Source of the DNA: Phoebastria nigripes
Lineage: Eukaryota; Chordata; Aves; Procellariiformes; Diomedeidae
Assembly: GCA_035582835.1 (NCBI GenBank)
Contig: JAYKAV010000423.1
Location: 38,212 to 102,211 of the forward strand
Length of the DNA: 64,000 bases
Direction: 5' to 3'
The translations under genes and the position numbers were made by a program. Below, one piece after another: positions 23,104-33,345 of this stretch (its first letter is position 1; the number at the start of each line of letters is the position of its first letter). Below the pieces are notes generated by a model. It was not told where the DNA came from. It did no database searches and saw only the letters and a program-made list of their open reading frames with translations.

Positions 23104-23525
23104 GTAGTTGGCTTGTAGTCAAATTACATGTGATGGGAAAGGTATGCATGAGACTCCTTGTACCCACAACTTTCTTTGTTCCTTGATAAATGAGACTTGG
23201 AAAAGCCACCTGCTATTCATGTGTCGATCACATGATCGGTGTTCCAAGCTCATATGCATCAATGCTCACCATGCCACTCAGCTCCTTTGCGGGTTCTCAG
23301 AGAACAAATTGAAACTAGAGGAGCTCATGGCCTGGCTACGGCTCAGGCCTTTAGCTCTTCCCGAGCCTGCACCAAACCACCACCAGTCTGGTTAAGGGGT
23401 CGAGTGCATCCATCACACCAGTACTACTATTGGTGGACAATTAGAGGAAGGGAAGTGAGTCAATCCAGAAATTATAAGAGATGGAGCTATTCTCAAGGCA
23501 ATCTTTCTATCAAACAGGAGAGATA

Positions 23526-23658
23526 ATTTTAAAAATTTATTAAATGTTCTGCGATTTTCTTCCAGTTGTCTGTTCAGCTATAAGAAGTAATGATTTATGA
23601 CTGATCTTTCAGCAGTTGTCCTTTCTTGTTAAGAAATATTTTTGGAGTAAGTCCCCAT
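23526..23658. other. Short non-coding gap
   Basis: Unique AT-rich sequence between the LTR and a microsatellite. Confidence 0.6.
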
Positions 23659-23741
23659 TAAGGAAAGGAAAGGAAAGGAAAGGAAAGGAAAGGAAAGGAA
23701 AGGAAAGGAAAGGAAAGGAAAGGAAAGGAAAGGAAAGGAAA
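23659..23741. repeat. (GGAAA)n microsatellite, about 16 copies
   Basis: Uninterrupted pentanucleotide repeat over about 82 bp: a pure purine tract on the plus strand. Likely polymorphic in length. Confidence 0.97.
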
Positions 23742-26700
23742 TAGTGATACTTTGAGCATTTAAAATATCATAGCAGAATAAAATACCATCAAAATAAAGA
23801 GACATAGATGACTTGTAGAATGGCTCATTTTTTGTAATTACATGATTAGATTCATTCAGTGCCACTGATCTCTTCAGATACATGTGTAGGTCTATTGATC
23901 ACAAATCTGCCTCACTGTTATACTAACAGATGCACAGTTATTAATCTTGGAAAGAATCCACATCCCCTTTTCAGAAAGATCAGAGAAGGCAATTAAGGAT
24001 GACACGGCATCTTGTGTGGAGGAACTGCTCTGCCCTTCCTATAAATGGGCAAAAATGATGCCAGAACCTGTGAAAAAAATGCCAAGAAAAAATAATTGTG
24101 CCATACATCATAATCTTTTCATTTTCTCTGCCATTTTAAGCCAATATTTTTCTCAGATTACACATTCAATGTAGCAAGTGCAGCTCTGCAAATGCATGAC
24201 ACCTGCTAACTGTTCTCCTTCCCTTCTCAAACTTCTCATTTACCAACCTTTGTTAAGTGCTCCAGTGGGTTGACGCAGCAAAATAAATGCCAAAAAATGC
24301 TCTCTACAAGAGCACTAATAGCTCAACAGTATGAGCCAGGGTTATTAAACCACATCCTAAGCGGTGTCTGAACTATTTGGAAACATAAATAAATAATGAG
24401 GAAAATACAGGAAATCTGTGCTCAGAAGAGATTAGTGTTCAGATTGTTGGGGTTCAGTTAGTGCCAGGAGCTATATGATGTACCAAACATATTATTTGTA
24501 TATTCATTTTGCAAGATAAAATCTTAAATCTATTAACAGAATTGCCTTGATGAAGAATACTGAAATGACATACCTTATAAATAAACCAAATCAAAGATCA
24601 TATCACCTTTCTTGTCTGCTTTTGAGGTTTCGGCCTCTCCTATTCAAACAGATTTTTTTTACCATACTAATACCTGTTAAAACTGTTTTCATATACGGTT
24701 CATGTACTTCCTTGGAGATGACTCCTTCAGACACTTAAATGGCAAGACAAGTCATTGGCAACAAAATAACTAGATTTGCGCTGAGTGAACAACAAAATCC
24801 CCTATGAAAGGAACATAGGGGCAGTTTTTACCACCATTTTGGTCATCTAAATGTTGGTAATATTCACATTTTTTTTTCTTTCCCTTTTTCTCTGATAACC
24901 AGGACAAAGCTTAAGAATATGGAGGTAAGTGATTTCTTGGACTTCCAAAGATCTGGGGATGCTCTTCCCATGAACGGCCTCTTTCTTTGTAGGATATCTG
25001 AAGGAGCTTACACCTCCTTCCTGAAAGGGTGAGGATTTCAAATCATCTAGCATGTGCTACAAGGTCAAAGAGACATTACACAAATTGTTCTCATGACACA
25101 ACTGCTATAGTAACATTTTTAGAATGACAGCAGTGCCCTACATTGCTTTTTCAATGACTGAGCTTATGAAATTCCTGGGGGAGATCAATGACATTTCTAT
25201 GGTAGAGGCTTTAAGACATCTGGATACGTGGTTAAGGAGGTAAGTAGATGAAGTGTAGCGCCTACAAGGTTGGAGTCCTGAACTGGGGAGGTAAAAAGTA
25301 CAGTAGGATGGCAAAGATATGATCACAATATTGGAGATCAGGATTGTAAAATGAGTTCTCAGAAAGAAGAACAGAAGAATTGCGGACATTACGGGATAAA
25401 TTAGGGCTTGGCTTCTCAATTTTACTTGAAGTCTTCATTTGTCTAAGGCTGAAAATGTTAAACTTAAGTCACAATAACCTAAAAAAATGAGAGACGAATG
25501 AGGGACTGTGGCTATAGTGGAATACCAGCTTGGGTGCAGGTGCCGGCTCTGAAGTGTTTGTTTCAACACTTAGCCCTGAAGAGGATGGTAAGTGATTTTG
25601 CCCATAAAATCCACATTCCTAATTCATCTGTTTTACTTAGCTCAAAAGATTATAAATTCTCACAGCAGCTTGTTTTGTTTTGCTGGGAAGTAGAAGGAAA
25701 AGAGGAGGAAGTAAAGAGCTGGGGGGAGCGTGTAAGGCAGGATTGATTTTGGAGTCTGGAATGGCAAGATTATTGATTCTGGCTCATGAAGTATGAAGTT
25801 ATAGATTTCTGTGATGTTACAAAGCCAGCTAAAACAGCTACATAATATGTCACACACTACCCAAGGATTGGTCAATTAGATTCTTGCTTTATATCTTTTG
25901 GCTGTTCATGATACATTGTAGACATGATTTAACAGCTGGATCAACCATCCAGCTTTTCTTTTTCAGTAGCAAACAATATTATGTACTCTACAAAAATAGG
26001 GGCAAAAGAGCTATATGATTCTCCTAAAGATAAGATTTTAACATTAAAATTAAGAAGAGAGATGGCAGTGACATTTACACATTTTTAAACATTTTTAGTT
26101 AAATGCAAATCATTCTGTATTGAATAAAATTTTTGCTTTACTATAAATAAAAAAATAAATGTACTGTTATTTCTTGTGCATACCAGCGATTTGCCTGGGA
26201 AGATTAAATCTCAGGAACTGGGCATTTGTTAGTGTGTCAGCTAATATGAGTCACGCCATAACCAGATTATTAAGAAATAAGTTCAAACAAAATTCAAAAA
26301 TCCCTTATGCAGGAAGAGAAGGTATCGTAGGCAGTATTTAGTCTTCCAGAGGTGTTTCAGTTAAGCATCATGATGACAGATTTCCGGGAAAAAAAGTCTT
26401 TCAGCTTGGCTTATCTACTGACTTTAGAGTCAATGGAGAGAACAAGAGTGATATTTAAGTTAGACTCCCAAAGTAAGCTGTTTGCTGTTTGCTTAATTTA
26501 CGTTTTGAATGTTTTTCTTTTCACTGGCAGTAGAGCTGGCCAGGTATGCACATATTAGCCAAGGCGATCCAAAATTCTCATTCTTAATTTGACTTGGGGT
26601 GCAAAAGTATCTGTAATGCTTATATTTGACACCTCTAGAAGGTGGTATGAATACAGTCATTTACTATTTTTGTAACTGTGATGGCTATAGGGAAAATTGT

Positions 26701-27050
26701 TTTCAAAGACAAACAAGATAACAAACAGTCTTTTTCTACTATTTTTGTCTAAAGCAAAGACAGTGCCATTAGAAGAGTATAAGGTTCCACAAACATATAG
26801 GGCTGAACCTTTACAAGGCCTTTAAGAAATCTATATGCATGATTGAGCATCACTGCACAAGTTTGTGCCGTGTTCAGCTTGCTAACATGGATCTAGCTAA
26901 TGTGGCCAGCGTACATAAGCACTTTTTACAACTGGACAAAAATTATTTATTTCTCATACTAATAAATATTTCTATCTATTTCTATTTCTAAAAATGTGTG
27001 CTGCAGCACTATTGTCCTAGCCCTATGCATACACATGTGCATGCACACGT
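23742..27050. other. Non-coding stretch, nothing recognised
   Basis: AT-rich DNA with only random short frames. No repeat consensus recognised. Confidence 0.6.
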
Positions 27051-27074
27051 GCACACACACACACACACACACAT
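27051..27074. repeat. (CA)n microsatellite
   Basis: About 12 CA units following a CATGTGCATGCACACGTG stretch. The whole 27025-27074 block is largely alternating purine-pyrimidine. Confidence 0.95.
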
Positions 27075-27139
27075 ACTCCTCTGGATACAAAAACCTTAAG
27101 GTAACAGTTTAAATACAGAAAAAACACAAAACTGAGAGA

Positions 27140-27290
27140 AAGCTATTACTACTATTCCCATTTCTGGATTGAACTTGGAGACATGAAGAGGTTACAATTA
27201 CTTAATTGGTGTTTCACAGCAAATCTGAACAATTAGAACTAACTATTCTATGTCCGTCTGGTGGATTTGAGATTTTCATTCATCTCCAAA
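27140..27290 (-). repeat. Possible MIR-like SINE relic
   Basis: 'attactactattcccatttctgg' followed by 'gaagaggttacaattacttaattgg' and 'cacagcaaatctg' parallels the antisense MIR order ('tattatccccattttacag', 'agaggttaagtgacttgccc', 'cacacagc'). Highly diverged. Confidence 0.4.
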
Positions 27291-28449
27291 TTACAGGAAC
27301 AATCACGGAAACTTTCCTGATGGATCAGGTTGCCTGTATCCGTGAGGACCTGTTTAGAACATACCAAGGCCTTGTATATCCAGGTTTCTTTCTTGCATCA
27401 GCCAGGATATAGAAAGCAGGTGTGTGACATGGCCAGAACATGCACCATGAGCTCACTGCACTTGTGAGCCAGTTCAGACACAGTCCAGAAATCATCCTTT
27501 CTGGGTGCTGCATCTGTTCTGTTCGTGGTCCAGCAGAATAAAAATTATGTTTCAGGGAAATGAAACTCCAGAGGTAGCAATCAGTATAATTACATTCAAA
27601 CTACTACTTGACATACAGGTCATAAGAAAATTGTTTTTGTTTACAAATAAATTCCAGAAGTATTTCATTTAACTGTGTGAACTCCATAGCTCTCAATTGA
27701 AAATATACATGCAAATTGTTCTCTATACCAACAGATTTATGTGAAGATTCATACCCATATATATTGATTTCCTTGCCCAGTGCAATCCCCTTTTTTAGGG
27801 TAAAACTAATAAGAAGTACTTCCCAGCAGAGTTTTCCCACAATAATAAAATGAAGGAATGCTAAGATTTTGTAGAGCGATCATGTGGACATGTTGACTAA
27901 TTTGGAACAACGGATTTTCTAGTTGTCTTAATTCAAATACAGCAGAGTAAGTGGAACACACAAGAAGCCCCAGAATCTTCAAAAATATATTTTCCAAATG
28001 AGGTCTGGCCAGATACCTGTCTAATTTTCTTCAATTTGTCTCAAGAAAACATGGATTAGAATTTATGAACTCCTATCTCTGCATCTTATATTTGTTTCAT
28101 TAAGCTTCACTGCTCCTGAGCTAGAAGTATCTGCTTCCGTAAGTGTTCCTTTTAAATGGATCCAAAACCAGTGAGTAGTTTCTGAGTAAATTTTATACAC
28201 TCAGTTCTTCAGTTAATGGATTTGGGGTCCCTCCTGCTTTTCATTGCCATCTGATGAACAAATGTACATGCTCCTCACTGTAATTTAATAAAGGAGTTAC
28301 TGCCATGTAACTTTTATTCAGAAGCAAACAAGAACAATACTTACATGATGTTCCACAAAATAAAATTTGCTCACACCAGCTGTTGAACTTGTCTCTAGCT
28401 GTTAGCTACAACAACATAGACTAATGTAGAGAAAGAGATGCCCCACAGG
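27291..28449. other. Non-coding stretch, nothing recognised
   Basis: Only random short frames seen. Confidence 0.6.
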
Positions 28450-28531
28450 AAAAAAAAAAAGAAAGAAAAGAAAAGAAAAGAAAAGAAAAGAAAAGAAAAG
28501 AAAAGAAAAGAAAAGAAAAGAAAAGAAAAAA
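28450..28531. repeat. (AAAAG)n microsatellite
   Basis: A 10-plus A run leading into about 13 AAAAG units. It is purine-only on the plus strand and lies about 250 bp upstream of a CR1 copy. Confidence 0.97.
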
Positions 28532-28572
28532 TAAAACCAGGAATTGTTTGAATAAGACCAGGAATTGTTTGG
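28531..28572. repeat. Tandem duplication, 21 bp x 2
   Basis: ATAAAACCAGGAATTGTTTGA (first 20 bases at 28531-28550) is followed by a copy differing at two positions (28552-28572). It abuts the (AAAAG)n microsatellite. Confidence 0.88.
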
Positions 28573-28777
28573 ATGACAAACATTTTATTAAAAGCAATTT
28601 TTTGTAATTAAGATATCCTGTTGGAGGTGGGTTAGGTAAGTGAGGTAAAAATACATGTATCCAATGAAGAATTTATTCATTTTTCAGAAACCAAAATGTG
28701 ATTTTTTGCTATCTCTGTAACCCNCCTAACTAATATGGATCTCCCTGTTTCTTCCATTAAATTATGATAATTAACTG

Positions 28778-29294
28778 TATCCTGGGCTGCATCAAAAGAA
28801 GCATAACGAGCAGGTCAAGGGAAGTGATTCTGCCCCTCTACTCCACTCTCGTGAGACCCCACCTGGAGTACTGCGTTCATCTCTGGGGTCCCCAACATAA
28901 GAAAGACATGGACCTGTTGGAGCAGGTCCAGCAGAGGGCCATGAAGATGATCAGAGGGCTGGAGCACCTCTCCTGTGAAGACAGGCTGAGAGAGTTGGGG
29001 TTGTTCAGCCTAGAGAAGAGAAGGCTCCGGGGAGACCTTATAGCAGCCTTCCAGTACCTGAAGGAGGCCTACAAGAAAGCTGGAGAGGGACTTTTTGCAA
29101 GGGCATGTAGTGATAGGACAAGGGGTAATGGCTTTAAACTGAAAGACGGTAGATATAGATTAGATACAAGGAAGAAATTCTTCACTATGAGGGTGGTGAG
29201 GCACTGGAACAGGTTGCCCAGAGAAGTTGTGGATGCCCTATCCCTGGAAGTGTTCAAGGTCAGGTTGGATGGGGCTTTGAACAACGTGGTCTAG
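28778..29294 (+). pseudogene. CR1 ORF2 C-terminal fragment
   Basis: About 172 codons open to TAG at 29292-29294. Motifs in order: [72 protein letters not shown] and [12 protein letters not shown]. The RT catalytic palm is absent because of 5' truncation. The in-frame Met at 28764 lies in flanking DNA and is not a real start. Confidence 0.9.
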
Positions 29295-29394
29295 TGGAAG
29301 GTGTCCCTGCCCATAGCAGGGGGGTTGGAACTAGATGACCTTTAACATCCCTTTCAACCCAAACCATTCTATGATTCTATGATATGATTCTATG
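28778..29394 (+). mobile_element. CR1 LINE, heavily 5'-truncated (about 0.6 kb)
   Basis: Plus-strand avian CR1 carrying the C-terminal part of ORF2, the 3' UTR (29295 to about 29365), and a tail of ATTCTATG units (about 29366-29394). The 5' truncation point is at about 28778, where CR1 similarity begins within the thumb (ILGCIKRS). The frame to the natural stop is open, so this is a fairly young copy. It is closely related to the 16.4-17.6 kb element. Confidence 0.93.
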
Positions 29395-30187
29395 AAAGTC
29401 ACAGTAATTATGAAAGCAAATTTGGAAATGGAAATAAAATTCTAGGAACACGTAGGGAACTTGGCCCTAATTTGCTATTTCCCTCCAAAATCTCTGTGAT
29501 AGTGATCCTTCAATTTCAGTAGAATCTGAAGACAACAATAAAACCCAGAGAAGGTGAATAACAGTAAGGATCAAATTCTCTTTTTCCAACTGATTTTTAT
29601 ACACCATTCCTTGGCCTGGTTCTCAACTAGTGATATATGATGAGAGCATGGCGAAGTTGAGGAAATTACCATGTCTTACCTATTCATTTACTGCTGCTGC
29701 AGTTCCAAAGCATATAGATTTCATCTTTATCTATAATGCTCTTTCCTGCTGGACCCGATAGGCCTTGTATGAGGCCAGGTTGCTTTATGTGAAATGGAAG
29801 AACAATCACAGCAGTGGTTCACTTCCCCTTTTCCCTAGCCAAAATAACTGAGCCAACTCACAGTGGAAGCATGGGTATTCAGTGTTGAGCCTCACCAGAA
29901 ATAAGTTATTAAATCCTAGGTTGTAAAAGGAAACAGGGGAGGAATTGGGCCTGTGAGCTACAATGCCTCCTGTGATTGTGGTGGGAGTGGGTACACTCTT
30001 CACTCGGAGTTGTGCCTAAAGTCAGACTCCAGCCCTTTGTAGTTTTGCATGGATCTCATCAGTTTAATGTTGCTTACCATGAACCACAGCTATAATCTTA
30101 CTTTGAAGGGGAAAAAGAAAAAGGTTACACTGAAAGAAAGGTCTCTCTCTTTTTTTTTTTGGATATCTGAATAAGTTAAATAAATGT
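29395..30187. other. Non-coding stretch, nothing recognised
   Basis: AT-rich unique sequence with only random short frames. Confidence 0.6.
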
Positions 30188-30266
30188 CATGGATCAGACC
30201 CACAGCTTGTGTAAATTAGCTCCACTCCATTGATTTCAGTTCAGCTGAGAATCTGGCCCAGTAATT
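30188..30266. mobile_element. Old fold-back (MITE-like) amniote element
   Basis: 'gatcagacccacagcttgtg' at the left and 'cagctgagaatctggccca' at the right are imperfect inverted ends. The centre 'ctccattgatttcagt' resembles the conserved 'ctccattgacttcaatggag' core of a family seen in turtles and crocodiles. The second half of the palindrome is partly deleted. Confidence 0.5.
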
Positions 30267-30594
30267 TTTAAGTCAAACAACATAATCTGATTTGCATGAA
30301 ATGTTACATGGTGTGGGGTCCTTATATTCAGCTTTTTAACTACTTTTCCATAATTCTNCAAGGTGGAGATTATTACATTCAGAGGACAATGTTTGATCCC
30401 CTTTGGTTAGTTTAAATCTCATTTAAAAGTTCCTGTGGGAGAGTTTTGGATCAGAATGTCTGACACCACAACTGTGTTTACACGAACTGCAGTAAAAACA
30501 TTCAAGATATATAAGAAAAAATAAACAAATCCTGTTTAAAAATCAAAATACTTTTCAACATCAAGCTACACATATATTTACTTATTTTCCTCAT
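30267..30594. other. Short non-coding stretch
   Basis: AT-rich, with one ambiguous base near 30358. Nothing recognised. Confidence 0.55.
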
Positions 30595-30760
30595 ACAACT
30601 TTTATGAGGCAAATAAATACTTATCTTCAAATTACATATGGGAAAACTCAGAGAGGTAAAGTGAATTGCCTACTGCTACAGCAAAGACATTTTCAGATGC
30701 AGGTTTGGAACTTGGGAGTTTTTGGCTATTAGATGTTGTGCCCCTCTTCTAATTAACTAG
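30595..30760 (-). repeat. MIR-like SINE relic
   Basis: Antisense MIR order is clear. A 'caacttttatgaggcaaataaatactta' segment is followed by GGGAAAACTCAGAGAGGTAA, then GTGAATTGCC (consensus 'gtgacttgccc'), and a 'gatgcaggtttggaacttggga' segment (consensus 'gagccaggattcgaaccca'). It ends near 'ctcttctaatt'. Confidence 0.7.
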
Positions 30761-31759
30761 AGGTTGGGTTTTTTTCAGTTAGCAAAAGAGAAAAAANCAA
30801 TTCCTCTGTTCTTTCACTTTCTCAGCATTTCTACATTACTCTCTCTACATATCATTCTTTAGCTGTATCTCTCTTTCTCGTAGATTCCTCTTCCTCACCT
30901 GTACGTCATCTCCCTCTTCTACTGCACACAAAAGATGATTGCTTATGATCTATTTTAAAAAAAAAAAAGAGATTATTTCCTTCCTATTTACACATACACA
31001 ACAACAAAGATAAGAAGACTTTATATCTGTGTGAAGACTGATAGGATGATTAGGGATATGTTTAAAAATGTTTAAGTCTTCTTTAGATAGTCAGTGTCTT
31101 GCTATCACACATAATTTTTTTTTTAAATTATTTTTTAAAAAGAGTTTATATACTGGAGTAAGAGCATCTGCACCTCGGAATTAATTTGTTTGTTCTAAGG
31201 TATGCACAGACGTATTCCTAACTACTCAACCTTTGTCAGACCTCCAGACTCTCCCTTCTCTTGCACTTCACATCCACTTTAGCCTATTTATCTTCTGATG
31301 TAGTTCCTTTGCTTACAAATTTTTATGTCCAGGTTAGGTTTTTTTTAATGTTGGAGGATGGCCAGGAGAGTCCTTTATAATATATGACATGAGTGAATAA
31401 TACAGGACTTACTTACCCATTCTGGCAGCTGCATCCTCCCAAATAGTTTTAGATATATAGTCTTATAATTAGCCAAAGATTGCCATCATGCTCAGGCATG
31501 TCTCGAGAAGAATCATTAGAAGCCAGACTTCTGTAAAATATTGTCTGAATGATTGAAGCATATAGGTACTTTGAAACAGCCCCAATAGGCAAGTCAGAGC
31601 TCAGAAGAGCTGACAAAATAACAGTGGACAAAAAGAGGAAAATGGAACCTCTGGAAATATTTTTAATACCTGTAAGAATACTGTAAGAATATGACAGCAT
31701 TTTTACAAGCAACTTGACTCTTACTAAAGGTTGCTACAGCTGATAATTTTCCACAAAGA

Positions 31760-31761
<2 letters not shown>
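30761..31761. other. Non-coding stretch with A/T runs
   Basis: Contains an A-run (about 30957-30969) and a T-run followed by A-rich sequence (about 31113-31142) that can fold back on itself. No gene seen. Confidence 0.55.
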
Positions 31762-31807
<46 letters not shown>

Positions 31808-31808
31808 N
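31762..31808. repeat. A46 homopolymer ending in an ambiguous base
   Basis: Forty-six consecutive A from 31762 to 31807, then N. It is preceded by AAGAAT. It could be an expanded mononucleotide repeat or the tail of a retrocopy, but no recognisable transcript lies upstream. Confidence 0.9.
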
Positions 31809-32179
31809 CAAAACATTGAGCAGATGAGCTAGGATGGCTGGTGCCCAGGAAACCATTGTGAGATCCCTTGACTTCATGCATGTCCTGTTGTTCAACCAAG
31901 AAAAGATTCACACAGGGCAGCCAAGAACTATATTACCCAGCAGATTTGGAGATTACACAGAAACCTTAGGTGGTCAGCTAAACAGAAAATGCTGTACAGG
32001 ACAGCTCTGCCAGCAGCCAGCAGGAAAAAGCTGCATAGGGGAGCTCTATTAATAACACTTATTCTTTTATCATGATTCAACAACAAAGACGAGATGAACA
32101 ATCTGTATCTGTGTGAGTATCTGTGTACTGGATATCCAATGCCATCATTTAGTCAAGGAAGAAACTCTTTGGGTGGGAT
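31809..32179. other. Non-coding stretch after the A-run
   Basis: A 72-codon plus frame (31834-32052) reads KIHTG by chance and has no zinc-finger Cys/His spacing. Nothing supported. Confidence 0.5.
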
Positions 32180-32395
32180 TCAGTTTGAGACTAAGACACC
32201 TAAATCTAGGTGTCTATCTTAAGGTCTTTATAACACCTGTAGACCACAAGTTTATATTACACTCAATGGAAATCTTGTCAGTACACTTAGTGGACCTGAA
32301 TGATTCTGCTAAGTTTAGATTAGATTCCTAGGTATTGCTAAAACACAGGTGTCTGGAGGCACTTTAGGAGCACTGGAATACCTAGTATCCATCCA
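32180..32395. mobile_element. Old fold-back repeat with perfect 9-bp palindrome
   Basis: GGGATTCAGTT is followed by AGACACCTA (32194-32202), loop AATC, TAGGTGTCT (32207-32215). The 'gggattcag...cacctaaatctaggtg' style recurs in old reptile/bird MITE-like repeats. The rest of the element is too worn to delimit. Confidence 0.4.
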
Positions 32396-32400
32396 GGAAG

Positions 32401-32922
32401 ATGATAATCCATAGGTCTCGTGTCATATCTGCCAGCCCATGCAAATGCATTGGACATGTAGTACACTATTACTTTTTCACAGCTGAGACATTTACGTGTG
32501 CTGGAAGATCTAACACGGGATCCATGGGAGACACGTGCTTTCCTGCAGCAGTGGATGGAAGCCTGGGAGGAGCAAAAATATGGCTTCTCAAATGGTTCTG
32601 GATTCTTGTCTGCAGGAAAGTACCCTGGACTCTTTCAGTTGGCTATCATTGCATTTGCCCGTTTTGCAGCTGTCATCATGCACAGTGGCATTCCCACCAA
32701 CGATGGCAGGAGTGCAGGGCAGGGAGGGTAATGGCAATGTGCATCATTATTCTGAGGAACAGCTCCATGATTTTGTCCTTCTTTGTCTCCACCACAATGT
32801 CTTCCCTGGCTATGCATTCCCTTTTTGAGGTATGTCATCCTTCCCAGCCCATTAAAAATGTGTCAGAAAACCATTCCTCTATAGGTCTAACTTCCAGTCT
32901 CTTTGCTAGGATAGATAGCTGA
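32401..32922 (+). other. Unexplained segment with overlapping open frames
   Basis: Three plus-strand frames are open together: 173 codons at 32401-32922, 77 at 32498-32731 and 97 at 32535-32828. A 67-codon minus frame also runs over 32635-32838. One frame (32498-32731) is mixed hydrophilic/hydrophobic and contains DPWETRAFLQQWMEAWEEQ, followed by a hydrophobic stretch, which looks more protein-like than most frames here. I do not recognise a family. It could be a worn retrocopy or transposase fragment, or chance in a locally less AT-rich segment. No start context, splice pattern or promoter supports a live gene. Confidence 0.25.
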
Positions 32923-32999
32923 GTCATTGATAAATCTTTCACTTTTTTTTTAAAACCAGAAGTTCATCAGGCTCTCTATGACTAGGAATAATTAGATAA

Positions 33000-33065
33000 C
33001 ACTCAACAATTGTATAGAGCTTTACAACCATCAGCTAACTAATCTTCCTGACACCCCTGTGCAGA
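33000..33065 (-). repeat. MIR-like SINE fragment
   Basis: GTATAGAGCTTTACAACCAT, then AACTAATCTTCCTGACACCC, resembles the antisense MIR tail ('aaagcgctttacaaccat...taatcctcacaacaaccct'). Confidence 0.45.
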
Positions 33066-33149
33066 TATAATTAAAAAGTCTACAACCTACGTACAAGAGT
33101 ATTTCTTACTCCAAATATAAACAATGCCTTCTAGTTACTGCAAGTTTGT

Positions 33150-33345
33150 TGGGTTTTTTTTCTTTTTTTTTTTTTTATTTTTTGTTATTTTTATGTTTTA
33201 TTTCACTATTCCTGTTTTTAAAGGTGAAGACAGACAAGGAGACAACAAAGGATATAAAACTGGTTTCTATGTTAGTGGGAACACATCATTCAAGTCAAGG
33301 GGCTTTTCTTTTTTTTTTTTTTTTTTTTTTTTTCTTCTTTCTTTT
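33150..33345. repeat. T-rich low-complexity segment
   Basis: Interrupted T-runs at 33155-33177 and a T25 run at 33309-33333. Open frames crossing it are poly-Phe artefacts. Confidence 0.9.

Larger units (their letters stand above)
22430..23525 (+). mobile_element. Solo LTR of an avian ERV-L-type retrovirus
   Basis: Begins TGTGAAAG at 22430. It is ordered like an LTR on the plus strand: a U3 with two 145-bp tandem repeats (22568-22832), a TATA box (TTTATATATGC, 22836-22846), an R region and AATAAA at 23098-23103. A U5-like segment reaches at least 23417 (ending CATCACA) and probably 23525. The sequence style (GAGGTTCAGAGTGGACCCCC, AGATCTGCTGTTGGTAAAAG, CCATGCAGCCATGCTGC) matches LTRs I associate with avian ERV-L copies. 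No gag, pol or env frames flank it, so it is a solo LTR left by recombination. I could not find a convincing target-site duplication, so the right boundary is uncertain. Small open frames inside (23108-23526) are LTR, not genes. Confidence 0.65.

Noticed and set aside
23108..23526. Two overlapping 95-codon plus frames
   Set aside because: They fall in the U5-like end of the solo LTR and match no retroviral protein pattern.
31834..32052. Frame containing KIHTG, like a zinc-finger linker
   Set aside because: No Cys2-His2 spacing anywhere in the frame. Coincidence.
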